Positions 40,948 through 49,484 are shown, counted from the first letter of the stretch. The stretch is DNA of 64,000 nt from a bacterium 1XD8-76 (GCA_003611955.1 RAZE01000012.1:1-64000); one strand, 5' to 3'. Notes: generated from the sequence alone by a model not told the origin. Numbers and translations: made by a program.

Positions 40948-42201
40948 TCACATCATCATAAAGATCCAGGTCGTCGCGTCCACGCTCTTCTCGTAGGCTA
41001 TCTCCGTCTGCTCCCCGATAAACTGCGAAATATCGGCATAGACCATATCGCCTCCGCCGCCCACGCCGGGCTGCTTCATAAAGCCGCCGAACAGTATGTA
41101 TATCCCTTCCGTCTGCGTGCCGCTCTCCTCCAGCAGATGAAACATCTCCTCCGTTCTAACCGTCACCTTTTCCTCGTCAAACGTCACTGCCCGGCGCAGC
41201 TTTTCACTGTCCTCCAAAATGACATGGACACCGGTGTCATCGAGTATCGTAATGCTCTCAAGCCGTGTGTACCTGGCGTAGGAATTTCTGTGGATTCCCC
41301 CGAAGCCGCCCCCTAAGAGCAGGACTCCTGCCAGAAAAACAAAAATGACGTTTCTTGTTTTATACCGGCTGAAATCCGCGATCTTCAAAATTCTCCGCCC
41401 GATCTCCTCACAGCTGCCCGCTGTCTCACCCGCAAAAGCCGCGGCGTCCGCCGGCTCTCTTCCCTGTTTTGCCAGGCGCAGCAGGCGGATACACCTGAGC
41501 AGCAACAGACCGTATTCGCAGGCGCTTCTCCCGCTCCTCTGTATGGTCACTCGATCGCACATCTCCTCCAGATCCGCCTTCAGCTCCCCGGCGCAGAGGG
41601 TCAGAAAAAAGTTCGGCCAGAACAGCACTCTCAGCACATCCCACACAAAAAGGCACCACAGATGCCCCAGTCTGATATGCATCTTTTCATGAAACAGTAT
41701 GGTTTCCAGGTCCTCTCTGCCATATTCCGCGACCATCACCCCGGGCACCACAATCTTCGGAAAAAACAGCCCTGCTGCAAAGGGCGTTACCGTTCTGTCG
41801 CAGATATAAATATTTTCCCTCAGCCGCTCCAGTCTTTTTACGGCGCGCATCAGCCTCCATCTTCTGTAGAGCAGAAAGCCGCCGTAGAGCATCATCACCA
41901 GAAAATAGATTCCTCCCGTCCAGGTATGCCGGTAATTCCAGTCCGCCCACCATAAAAAGCCTCTGACGCCAATCCTTGTCTCATAGAATAATTTCAATCT
42001 GCCGATGAACGGAAGCCACAGAAAAAAACTCCACAGGATCATTCTACAAAAACTGTTCCGAAAAAGCGGAAGCTTTCTGAAAAACATCACAACGGCAAGC
42101 AGCAAAAAGGAAAAAAAGAATCCCCTCCCCAGATTTACAGTATAATAACACATTACACAGCCGATCACTTCCCGGCTTCTGTCGATCCATTCCGGTATCA
42201 T
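40948..42201 (-). CDS. M56-family membrane metallopeptidase (BlaR1/MecR1-like sensor)
   Basis: A 417-residue membrane protein with about four helices and a cytosolic zinc peptidase loop carrying HEKMH in ETILFHEKMHIRLGH. After the last helix (about residues 300-318) it has an external domain of about 100 residues that is not the penicillin-binding domain of BlaR1, so the signal differs. Partners of this kind are activated outside and cleave their repressor. Start ATG 42201 overlaps the blaI-like stop as ATGA, so the pair is co-translated. Confidence 0.88.
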   Translation of the reverse strand: MIPEWIDRSREVIGCVMCYYTVNLGRGFFFSFLLLAVVMFFRKLPLFRNSFCRMILWSFFLWLPFIGRLKLFYETRIGVRGFLWWADWNYRHTWTGGIYFLVMMLYGGFLLYRRWRLMRAVKRLERLRENIYICDRTVTPFAAGLFFPKIVVPGVMVAEYGREDLETILFHEKMHIRLGHLWCLFVWDVLRVLFWPNFFLTLCAGELKADLEEMCDRVTIQRSGRSACEYGLLLLRCIRLLRLAKQGREPADAAAFAGETAGSCEEIGRRILKIADFSRYKTRNVIFVFLAGVLLLGGGFGGIHRNSYARYTRLESITILDDTGVHVILEDSEKLRRAVTFDEEKVTVRTEEMFHLLEESGTQTEGIYILFGGFMKQPGVGGGGDMVYADISQFIGEQTEIAYEKSVDATTWIFMMM

Positions 42202-42602
42202 GGCATCCTTCTGTCCTCTCTGCTTCTTTGCAGAACATCTTCCAGTTCCCGAATCTGTTCCTCCGTCAACTCCACACTGTCTATCAGCGCCGTCACGGCG
42301 CCTATGTGATTTCCCGCAAAATAGCTCTCGATAAATCGGTTGCTTTTCTCCCTCTGGCACTCCGCTTTTGTCTTCAGCGGATAATAGTGATAGATGCGGG
42401 CGTCTTTCTCATCCACCCGGTACGCCAGAATCCCCTTCTGACACAGTCTGTTCATCAACACCCGGACCATTTTGGGATTCATACCGCTCTCGGATCCGAG
42501 CCTGCCGATCACTTCCGATGAAGTCATCGCCTCCCCGCCTTCCCACAGCACTTCCATCACCTGCCACTCGCTCTCGCTGGGCGTCAGTTCTTCTCTTCCC
42601 AT
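42198..42602 (-). CDS. BlaI/MecI/CopY-family repressor
   Basis: A 134-residue winged-helix repressor. The family pattern is clear: LTPSESEWQVMEVLWEGG, then the recognition helix region MNPKMVRVLMNRLCQKG, wing residues YRVDEKDARIYHYYPL and a C-terminal dimerisation and cleavage segment. GAGGG lies four to five bases before ATG 42602; the longer open frame upstream overlaps a neighbour and is not used. It is coupled to the M56 protease. No beta-lactamase is in the window, so the controlled gene is unknown; ferritin is the nearest candidate downstream. Confidence 0.9.
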   Translation of the reverse strand: MGREELTPSESEWQVMEVLWEGGEAMTSSEVIGRLGSESGMNPKMVRVLMNRLCQKGILAYRVDEKDARIYHYYPLKTKAECQREKSNRFIESYFAGNHIGAVTALIDSVELTEEQIRELEDVLQRSREDRRMP

Positions 42603-42631
42603 ATTTCCCTCGCTCTTATGATTAATTATGT

Positions 42632-42646
42632 ACGAAATTCTTTCGT
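42632..42646. promoter_or_regulatory. Inverted repeat upstream of the BlaI-like gene
   Basis: ACGAAA-TTC-TTTCGT is a perfect 6-base inverted repeat with a three-base spacer, 30 bases upstream of the repressor start. It differs from the classical BlaI/MecI TACA/TGTA operator, although TGTA adjoins it. I see no well-formed promoter around it. It is a candidate autoregulatory site. Confidence 0.3.
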
Positions 42647-42669
42647 TCCTCCCCATCGGACACCGATTC

Positions 42670-43017
42670 TCAACCGAACAAAGAATATACGACAATTCCG
42701 CAGATGATCAGAAAAAGCGCCGCCGCTTTCCCTCTGTTCATCTTCTCCCCGAATATCTTTACACCGAATATCGTAATATAAATATAGCTGGTGGCCTCCA
42801 AAATCGGTCCCATGGAGAGCGGGATCCCCCGATATGCCAAAATCGACAGCAGGGTTGTCCCGACAAACAGCACATAGGCAAAGATCACCAACGGATTCAA
42901 ATACTCCTGCAGGTGTGATTTATGGGGCTTGTTCGCCTCGATTTTCAGCATCACCTGGGAAATGGCCGCAATAAAAGTCCCCGCCAGTATCAACAGCGCA
43001 TACATATACATTTTCAT
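42670..43017 (-). CDS. Four-helix DMT-superfamily membrane protein (EamA/SMR-like), second of a pair
   Basis: A 115-residue protein with four membrane helices. It contains LSILAYRGIPLSMGPILEA and TSYIYITIFGVKIFGEKM, typical of half-EamA, ArnE-like or SMR proteins of the drug/metabolite superfamily. It overlaps the upstream partner by ATGA. Such proteins act as dimers. Two unequal halves encoded together suggest a heterodimeric exporter or lipid-linked sugar flippase; the substrate is unknown. Confidence 0.82.
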   Translation of the reverse strand: MKMYMYALLILAGTFIAAISQVMLKIEANKPHKSHLQEYLNPLVIFAYVLFVGTTLLSILAYRGIPLSMGPILEATSYIYITIFGVKIFGEKMNRGKAAALFLIICGIVVYSLFG

Positions 43018-43370
43018 ATCTTTTCCTCCCTGTCAGATAAAGCAAACAGAACTATTCCGGAAATGACTAAAACCGCTCCCGCCACTTTTCCCGGTGTAAT
43101 CTGTTCCTTGAAAATGATCAATCCCCAGAGCATTCCCCAAAATACCGTGATCGCTCTGTTGGCATAAGCTGCCGTGAGCGGCATGCTCTTTATGATCTGC
43201 TGCCAGAATATCGCGTAGACCCCGAGCAGCATAATCACAAACCCGTACATCATAATAAATTTAAAGCTCATGAAGTCTTCCTGCGCCGCCAGTTTACTGC
43301 AGACACTGCTAAGCGAAAATACTAACAGTAAAATGTGCAGCAGGATGTATCTTTTGATATTTGATTTCAT
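43014..43370 (-). CDS. Four-helix DMT-superfamily membrane protein (EamA/SMR-like), first of a pair
   Basis: A 118-residue four-helix protein with SMPLTAAYANRAITVFWGML and LIIFKEQITPGKVAGAVLV, the typical third- and fourth-helix pattern of small DMT transporters. ATG 43370 has GGAGG four bases upstream. Its stop overlaps the next gene's start. It probably forms a heterodimer with that neighbour. A repeat-bearing spacer of about 170 bases separates the pair from the ZIP transporter. Confidence 0.82.
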   Translation of the reverse strand: MKSNIKRYILLHILLLVFSLSSVCSKLAAQEDFMSFKFIMMYGFVIMLLGVYAIFWQQIIKSMPLTAAYANRAITVFWGMLWGLIIFKEQITPGKVAGAVLVISGIVLFALSDREEKI

Positions 43371-43380
43371 TTTTCCTCCA

Positions 43381-43512
43381 TTCCAGTTCCGCATGCGCCC
43401 TTACAGCACACTTTATCCCTAAGACAAATTTTCAGCTGCTCCGCATCCGTAAATTGTCTTGTGCGCTGTACGGGCTCATGCTGTTTTCCAGTTCCGCATG
43501 TGCCCTTACAGC
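43381..43512. repeat. Direct repeats flanking an imperfect hairpin
   Basis: Two 27-base direct repeats with one mismatch (43381-43407 and 43486-43512, starting TTCCAGTTCCGCATG) are 105 bases apart. Between them lies an extended imperfect stem (CAGCACAC and AAGACAAATT pairing with AAATTGTCTT and GTGCGCTG). No gene fits. It resembles a small dispersed intergenic element of the REP or MITE sort, though copy number cannot be judged here. Confidence 0.55.
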
Positions 43513-43540
43513 GCATGCTGTTTTTCCACTACCGCATAGC

Positions 43541-44332
43541 TCACCCCAGCGCTACATCCAGTATCATCATGATGGTAAATCCTACCCCGAAAGCGATCGT
43601 CCCGATATTGGAGTGGGGCTCCTGCGACATCTCCGGTATCAGTTCCTCCACCACCACATAAAACATAGCCCCCGCCGCAAAGCTCAGAAAATAGGGCAGC
43701 GCCGGCACAAGAAACCCCGACGCGATGATGACAAGTACTGCGCCGACAGGCTCCACCACGCCAGAAAGCACTCCGTACACAAAAGCTCTCCATTTTGACA
43801 TGCCTCTCGCCCGCAGCGGCATCGAGATAATGGCTCCCTCCGGAAAATTCTGGATCGCGATACCGATAGACAGCGCAAGCGCCCCGCTGACAGTCACCGC
43901 TCCGTTTCCCATTATCAGTCCGGCATAGACGACACCGACAGCCATTCCCTCCGGCAGGTTGTGGAGTACCACTGCAAACAGCAGCATGGTCGTATTTTTC
44001 AGGCCCACATGGGGGCCCTCCTGCTCTCTGCTGTTTCTGTGCAGATGCGGAATGATCCGATCCAAAAACAACAGAAGCAGGATGCCCAGCCAGAAGCCGA
44101 TCGCCGCAGGCATAAAGGCCAGTTTCCCCATGGCCTCCTCCTGCTCCATCGCGGGAATCAGAAGACTCCAGATGGAAGCCGCCACCATGACGCCCGCCGC
44201 AAACCCGGTGAGCACACGCTGAACCTTATCCCCCAGTTCCTTCTTCATAAAAAACACACAGGCAGAACCCAGCGCCGTCCCCAAAAATGGTATGAAAATA
44301 CCCGCCGCAATGCTCATTTGCAAATCATTCAT
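43541..44332 (-). CDS. ZIP-family metal transporter (GufA-like)
   Basis: A 263-residue membrane protein with eight helices that imports zinc or related divalent metals. The metal-binding helix motifs are clear: HNLPEGMAVGVV in helix 4, IAIQNFPEGAIISMPL in helix 5 and YVVVEELIPEMS near the end. A histidine-containing loop (PHLHRNSREQEG) lies between helices 3 and 4. ATG 44332 has GGAG six bases upstream; the longer frame is rejected. It is divergent from the double-DUF305 gene with 174 bases between. Confidence 0.92.
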   Translation of the reverse strand: MNDLQMSIAAGIFIPFLGTALGSACVFFMKKELGDKVQRVLTGFAAGVMVAASIWSLLIPAMEQEEAMGKLAFMPAAIGFWLGILLLLFLDRIIPHLHRNSREQEGPHVGLKNTTMLLFAVVLHNLPEGMAVGVVYAGLIMGNGAVTVSGALALSIGIAIQNFPEGAIISMPLRARGMSKWRAFVYGVLSGVVEPVGAVLVIIASGFLVPALPYFLSFAAGAMFYVVVEELIPEMSQEPHSNIGTIAFGVGFTIMMILDVALG

Positions 44333-44506
44333 TTTTCTCTCTCCACTCAAAAATGTCTGCTGTAATAACTTATGCAAATCGCCGACGTTTGTGCGAATCC
44401 GACGCTTTGTTCTGCATTTCCCGTTCTTCCACAGGCTCAAAAAATAAATTTCAGCATATCATATAAAGAAACCGTATCTTTTGTCATTTTTAAGGAGCAG
44501 CAGTCT

Positions 44507-45151
44507 ATGCAAAATATTCAGGAACAAAATAAACCATCTCTCACCTATCTTACCTGTTTTGATCAAATTCTTCAAGACATGATTCGCGGTATGACAAACC
44601 CAAGGCCTCACGGAAGCATCTCCGGTCTCTTTATCCGCCAGATGATCCCCCATCATGAGGCCGCCATCCGCATGTCGGAAAATCTTCTGCAGTATACCGC
44701 GCCTTCCAGCAAGGGGCACGAATGCTGCCGGAATACTTGCGAAAAAGATATCATCATCCCGCTCAATAAGATCGTCAAAAATATCATCGAAGAACAGACA
44801 AGAAGCATTGAGAATATGAAAAACGCCTTTTTTTGCTGTTCGGAACACGAAAACAATAATCAGCAGATGCGCCGGTATCTGTTCTCCTTTCGGTCGATCA
44901 CTCAGACCATGTTCACCGAAATGAAAAAAGCTCCCCGCACCGAGCGGATTCCCTGTGATTTTCTGCAGGAAATGATCCCTCACCACGAGGGCGCTGTGAG
45001 AATGTCCGAAAACGCTCTGTGCTTTCCTCTCTGCCCCCAGCTTATACCCATTTTAGACGCCATTATTATTTCCCAGAAGGAGGGCATACGCCAGATGCAA
45101 AAACTTTTGAAAACCGCATGTTCCCCCTCTGACCAGAACCATATCGACTGA
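44507..45151 (+). CDS. Protein with two DUF305-like segments
   Basis: A 214-residue protein with two copies of the DUF305 core, MIPHHEAAIRMSENLL and MIPHHEGAVRMSENAL, about 115 residues apart. The histidine, glutamate and methionine residues suggest metal binding, possibly copper. DUF305 proteins are often exported, but this one has no signal peptide. AAGGAG sits nine bases before ATG 44507. It is divergent from the ZIP metal transporter and converges with the phosphopantetheinyl transferase, leaving one base between stops. Cysteine pairs (HECCRNTC and FCCSEH) lie between the two copies. Confidence 0.8.
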   Translation: MQNIQEQNKPSLTYLTCFDQILQDMIRGMTNPRPHGSISGLFIRQMIPHHEAAIRMSENLLQYTAPSSKGHECCRNTCEKDIIIPLNKIVKNIIEEQTRSIENMKNAFFCCSEHENNNQQMRRYLFSFRSITQTMFTEMKKAPRTERIPCDFLQEMIPHHEGAVRMSENALCFPLCPQLIPILDAIIISQKEGIRQMQKLLKTACSPSDQNHID

Positions 45152-45152
45152 T

Positions 45153-45809
45153 TTACAAAAAATCTTTCACGAGCTGCGCTGCGGAAATCCACAGGGAATT
45201 TTCTCCCAGGATGACTTTTTGCCGGTGCAGCTCATATTTATTTCCCGACATCTCCACCGTTTCTTCCAGAACGGAAAAAACGTTCAGCGGCGTAGACAGG
45301 CCGCATCCTGCCGCCTTAACCACTGCCTCTTTTCCGGTCCATATCCGATAAAAAGCGTCTGCCTGCTCTTCGTCTTCCAAAAGAAGGAGATATTGATACT
45401 CCTCCCTCGCGAAAAAACGCTCCGCCAGTTTCAAATTGGCCTCTCTGACATATTCTGTGTCCACTCCCAAAGGCCTTTTCCCAAACGCAAGCACGACAGT
45501 CTCCCCGCAGTGGGATATGCTGAACTGGACGCTCTCATTGTCCAAAAAAACAGGTTTCCCGCCGGACAGAACAGTCGGCTCCGTTTCTATGGAATATTTC
45601 TTTCTCAACAGATACAGTAAATAGCCTGCGCCGATCGACTGTCTCTTCTTCAGTCCCGGCTTTATCCGCTCTATTTTTTTCCTGCGCTCCCCGCTGCAGT
45701 GCGCATACATCTTCGCAAAATCCTCGTCCGGGATCTCCTCCAGAAAGAGCAGCCAGATCACTATATCCGCCCAAATAATTTCTTTTACAATGCTCCCTGT
45801 CACCTTCAC
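45153..45809 (-). CDS. 4'-phosphopantetheinyl transferase, Sfp type
   Basis: Transfers phosphopantetheine from CoA to a carrier-protein serine. The 218-residue protein has the pseudo-dimeric Sfp layout: SISHCGETVVLAFG, LGVDTEY with the magnesium aspartate at 117, and IWTGKEAVVKAAGCGL with Glu161. No polyketide or peptide synthetase and no acyl carrier protein is in the window, so its target lies elsewhere. The start overlaps the rRNA methyltransferase stop by four bases. Confidence 0.92.
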   Translation of the reverse strand: MKVTGSIVKEIIWADIVIWLLFLEEIPDEDFAKMYAHCSGERRKKIERIKPGLKKRQSIGAGYLLYLLRKKYSIETEPTVLSGGKPVFLDNESVQFSISHCGETVVLAFGKRPLGVDTEYVREANLKLAERFFAREEYQYLLLLEDEEQADAFYRIWTGKEAVVKAAGCGLSTPLNVFSVLEETVEMSGNKYELHRQKVILGENSLWISAAQLVKDFL

Positions 45810-47266
45810 TCAAACTCTCCGTAGATCCGCAGTCCCCTGGGGTAATGGTTTTTTATCAGATTCCCCCCGGCTTTGCCCCAGCCCATCGGTCTGCCCTGAA
45901 ACAGTACGAGAATCCATCCTCTGAGCCCTGTATTTTCCAGAGTCTCCCCTCTCAGGTAAACTGCCGGATCCTCCGCTTCCTTCCACTGCTGCACATCCTC
46001 TTTTTTCAGTGTCATCGCCCAGGTGTGGGATGGCTCAAACCGCCTTTTCTTCGCCTCTCCCAGGTACAGTCCGCCTCTCCCAATCCGCAGATTCCCCAAA
46101 TCGGGAAGCAGTCCGGACACCAGATAGAGCCGCTCCCTCCTCCAGACAAGCCTTCCGCTCTCCTCCAATTTTAGCAGATATCCTCTCTCCAGATATTGTT
46201 CACAAAAATTCCGGAAATCATTCCACTGTTCCAATTCCGTATTTCTCTTCCCGGAAGACTGTCTTTTTGCATGACCGGATTTTCTTTCGCTTTGCTCCTT
46301 CTCTCCCCGCTTTCTGAGTTTCGCCGCAAAATGTCCTTCCCCCGGAATCTTATGGGGCCACATCCTCACCGTACCCGGCACTCCTCCGGGACATACGCCC
46401 GCCCCCAAAAGAGTCTCCGACAAAACCTCTTCATCCGCATAAAAACCTCTGTGTCTTTCCAGAAAATCCCGGATCACCGCTTCGTCCTCCGCCTCCGAAA
46501 ACGTACAGGTAGAATAGACTAACACTCCGCCGGGCTTCACCATCTTTGCCGCCTGGTCCAGAATCTCTTTCTGACGGTCGGCGCACATGGCAACATTCTC
46601 CGGTGACCAATGTGAGACCGCCTGCTCTTCCTTGCGAAACATCCCCTCCCCGGAACAGGGCGCATCCACCAGCACCCTGTCAAAAAACATCGGAAAACGC
46701 CCCGCACACCGCTCCGCATTCTCCTTCAGTATCACACAGTTTGAAACGCCCATCCTCTCCATATTCTGCCCCAGAATCTCCGCCCGCGCAGGCACATACT
46801 CGTTACAGACGAGCAGACCTCTTCCCCGCATCTTTCCGGCGATCTGCGTACTCTTCCCGCCAGGCGCAGCGCAGAGATCCAGAATGCATTCCCCCGGCTC
46901 CGCCCCCAAAAGTTCCGCCGCGATCATGGCACTGGGCTCCTGGATATAAAAAGCCCCGGATTCATGGTAAGGACTCTTTCCCGGCTGCTCCTCCCCGCCG
47001 TAAAAATATCCCTCCTCCGTCCAGGGAACCCCTCTCAGAGAAAAGGGCATCTCCCTCTCAAACTCTTCCCTGGTATACTTCAAAGGATTTCTCCGGAGCC
47101 CAAAGCTGCGTTCCCCCTGCAGGCTCTCTAAAAAAGCCGGCAGTTCCGACACCGAAACCCCCGGCAATTTCCCGAAAAGCTCTCTCATTTCCTCTACAAA
47201 AGCCACCGGCAGTTCCCTGCCTTTTCCGACATTTTTTCTCTCACCTGTCATAACCGACCGATTCAT
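45806..47266 (-). CDS. RsmF/RsmB-like rRNA cytosine-C5 methyltransferase
   Basis: A 486-residue NOL1/NOP2/sun-family enzyme. The SAM-binding block is LDLCAAPGGKSTQIAGKM, and the two catalytic cysteines are in VDAPCSGEGMF and YSTCTFSEAE. A C-terminal PUA-like domain (about the last 130 residues) resembles RsmF/YebU, which makes m5C in 16S rRNA. The start is uncertain: ATG 47266 gives a typical length but its AAGG is too close, and ATG 47251 is the alternative. It lies 49 bases after the unknown protein gene and overlaps the Sfp-type gene. Confidence 0.9.
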   Translation of the reverse strand: MNRSVMTGERKNVGKGRELPVAFVEEMRELFGKLPGVSVSELPAFLESLQGERSFGLRRNPLKYTREEFEREMPFSLRGVPWTEEGYFYGGEEQPGKSPYHESGAFYIQEPSAMIAAELLGAEPGECILDLCAAPGGKSTQIAGKMRGRGLLVCNEYVPARAEILGQNMERMGVSNCVILKENAERCAGRFPMFFDRVLVDAPCSGEGMFRKEEQAVSHWSPENVAMCADRQKEILDQAAKMVKPGGVLVYSTCTFSEAEDEAVIRDFLERHRGFYADEEVLSETLLGAGVCPGGVPGTVRMWPHKIPGEGHFAAKLRKRGEKEQSERKSGHAKRQSSGKRNTELEQWNDFRNFCEQYLERGYLLKLEESGRLVWRRERLYLVSGLLPDLGNLRIGRGGLYLGEAKKRRFEPSHTWAMTLKKEDVQQWKEAEDPAVYLRGETLENTGLRGWILVLFQGRPMGWGKAGGNLIKNHYPRGLRIYGEFE

Positions 47267-47315
47267 CCTTATTGCTGTTTCTTTATTCCCAAATATCAGA
47301 CACCGCGGGGAAATC

Positions 47316-47870
47316 TCAATCAAAAGAGCCGAGAACTTCCATAATCTTCTCCCGGTACTCCGCGTGGTGCGGCATACCGCCGCCAAGCCCGCCCCGCTTC
47401 GGCAGCTGCAGTTTGATCCGACTGCCATTTTTCATTGTGATCATACAGTTGAAAGCGCCCATCCACACTTTTTTGATCACACAGCTCTGAATCTCCGCGA
47501 GCAGAAAACAGTTGCCGACATCCTCCGGCAAAACACAGGCCTCAAGATTCCTGACAAGAAGTCCTGCTGTATCCGGATTCTCCCGAATATCATAGAGATG
47601 CCTGCATTCCTCGCATTCAGCGAGAATCAGATAATGCTCTGTAACACCGATATAGACATCGTATGACGCGTACTTGCCTCTGTCCACCTCTATCGTTATG
47701 CCGTGTTCATCCGGTACAAGTCTCTCCCCGTCAAAGGAGCACTTTCCGAAAATCTCCCTGACCTCCAACGCCTGCCCTATGCCATGTATACCTGCCACAA
47801 TTACCTCTCCTTCAGGAAGATATCTGCCCAGAGCCTGCATCATTCTGTTTTCATCAAAAATATCAGACAT
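47316..47870 (-). CDS. Unknown cytosolic protein
   Basis: A 184-residue soluble protein rich in beta-strand-like stretches (SYDVYIGVTEHYLILAECE, FNCMITMKNGSRIKLQLP), suggestive of a PH-like or other small barrel fold. It has no signal peptide, membrane helix or catalytic motif that I can identify. The C-terminus has KRGGLGGGMPHH. It is translated 18 bases after the EamA transporter in a five-gene operon. The ribosome binding site is weak. Confidence 0.65.
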   Translation of the reverse strand: MSDIFDENRMMQALGRYLPEGEVIVAGIHGIGQALEVREIFGKCSFDGERLVPDEHGITIEVDRGKYASYDVYIGVTEHYLILAECEECRHLYDIRENPDTAGLLVRNLEACVLPEDVGNCFLLAEIQSCVIKKVWMGAFNCMITMKNGSRIKLQLPKRGGLGGGMPHHAEYREKIMEVLGSFD

Positions 47871-47888
47871 ATATAGGTTCCACTCCGT

Positions 47889-48791
47889 TCAACATAATGT
47901 CTTCTTTTCCGGCAGCTGTGCCAACACGATCGCCGCAAACATCAGCACACACCCCATAAGTTCCTTTCTGCTCAGCACCTCTTCCAGCAGAACAAATCCG
48001 GCGAGCACCGAAATCACGGATTCCAGACTCATGATCAGCGACGCCACCGTGGGATTCATTCCTTTCTGTCCCACGATCTGCAGTGTATAACCCACACCGC
48101 AGGACATCACACCGGCATACAGGATGGGCTTCCATGCCGCAAAGATCAAGGAAAGCTGCGGCTTCTCAAAGAGGAACATACAGATACTGCACAATACTCC
48201 GCAGGTCAAAAACTGAATGCAGGACATCTTCACTCCGTCCGCCATCGGTGAAAAATGATCGATCACCATGATGTGAAAGGAAAATACAAGGGCACAGATC
48301 ATCACCAGGATATCTCCCACCTCCAGCCGCAGGCTTTCCGTCATACACAGCAGATACAGACCCGCCACCGCGATCACCACGCTGACACCGATCCGCAGTC
48401 CCACTTTCTTTTTCAGAAAAATACCCAAAAGCGGCACTATGATAATGTACATGGCCGTGATAAATCCCGCTTTTCCGACGGTCGTATATTGAATTCCAAA
48501 CTGCTGGAACGTGCTCGCCACCGCCAGGATCACTCCGCAGCACACGCCTCCGATCCACAATGTCCTTTTATCCTCTGTCTTATGTACTTCCTGTTCCCCA
48601 TCCCTTTTTTGTATTTTTTTAAAGAAGGCAATACAGGGGACAAGAACCACGGCGCCGAGCAGGCTCCGCACCGCATTGAAAGTAAAAGGTCCTACATAAT
48701 CCATACCAACGCTCTGGGACACAAAAGCCACACCCCAGATCGCCGCAGTCAGCAGAAGAAGAAACGACTGCCTCAACACAAATCTGTTCAT
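47889..48791 (-). CDS. EamA-family (DMT) transporter
   Basis: A 300-residue membrane protein with ten helices in two EamA repeats, the second starting near AVAGLYLLCM. Visible landmarks are IWGVAFVSQSVGMDYVGPF at the start and SLIMSLESVISVLAGFVLLE in the second half, typical of drug/metabolite exporters. The start overlaps the DUF1905/C39-like gene as ATGA. Substrate unknown. Confidence 0.9.
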   Translation of the reverse strand: MNRFVLRQSFLLLLTAAIWGVAFVSQSVGMDYVGPFTFNAVRSLLGAVVLVPCIAFFKKIQKRDGEQEVHKTEDKRTLWIGGVCCGVILAVASTFQQFGIQYTTVGKAGFITAMYIIIVPLLGIFLKKKVGLRIGVSVVIAVAGLYLLCMTESLRLEVGDILVMICALVFSFHIMVIDHFSPMADGVKMSCIQFLTCGVLCSICMFLFEKPQLSLIFAAWKPILYAGVMSCGVGYTLQIVGQKGMNPTVASLIMSLESVISVLAGFVLLEEVLSRKELMGCVLMFAAIVLAQLPEKKTLC

Positions 48792-49450
48792 ACCAAAATT
48801 TCCAGATATCCCTTCATTTTCGTCATATCATAGCGATCCAGTACCCCCAGATTGGAATCGTAAAATTTTCCGTCAAAGGCCACCAGATAGTGACTGTAGC
48901 GGCCCATCTTCTCCAGAATGATCGCGCATTTTGGCAGAGTTACATCCTCCTCCCCGCAAGTGTAGACAATCTCCTCGGAATGCTCCAGACCGAAGTAGTT
49001 GAGCGTATCGATGATCTTGGCGATAGTCGCCTGCCACTCGCTGCAGTGCATCACATTGATCGCCTCGTCCAGCGTGATGCCCGCCAGCATTGCGATACAT
49101 GCCTGTCCACAGAGCCCGTCATGCGGCTGGATCAGACAGTCGATATGCTCGATCCTGCGGATTGGGTTGGACGTACTGTAAGGACTGTCCCCCACGCTGT
49201 TCTTTGTGATGCGGAAAGATATCCTGTACTTTTTATCGTAGGAAAGCTTCTCCATGATCTCCGGCTGTACGGGAATATTGTAATAACCGTTCTTCTTCGG
49301 CTCCAGATTACAGACAAACAGAGTCTCTCCCACCCTGACCTTCGCCGGCACTTCGCCCTCCCGCTTACAGATCTCCCATACGTTAAAAGGAATGTCGATA
49401 AAGGCGCCGCTTTCACCCTTTTCGATCTCTTTTTCAAACGTGTACTTCAT
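48788..49450 (-). CDS. DUF1905 domain fused to a C39-like papain-fold domain
   Basis: A 220-residue cytosolic protein in two parts. Residues 1-82 match the DUF1905 small beta barrel (KYTFEKEIEKGESGAFIDIP, VPAKVRVGETLF, YYNIPVQPEIMEKL). Residues 100-215 look like a C39 peptidase: Gln108, then Cys114 in DGLCGQACIAMLAG, His187 in YSHYLVAFDGKFYDSN and Asp198, the order of a papain-like catalytic set. No transporter domain of the bacteriocin type is attached. It heads a five-gene operon and overlaps the EamA gene. The domain pairing is unknown to me. It may be a protease, or an inactive binding module. Confidence 0.7.
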   Translation of the reverse strand: MKYTFEKEIEKGESGAFIDIPFNVWEICKREGEVPAKVRVGETLFVCNLEPKKNGYYNIPVQPEIMEKLSYDKKYRISFRITKNSVGDSPYSTSNPIRRIEHIDCLIQPHDGLCGQACIAMLAGITLDEAINVMHCSEWQATIAKIIDTLNYFGLEHSEEIVYTCGEEDVTLPKCAIILEKMGRYSHYLVAFDGKFYDSNLGVLDRYDMTKMKGYLEILV

Positions 49451-49484
49451 AAGTTATACCATACCCTTCTATAGATTGATTTAT

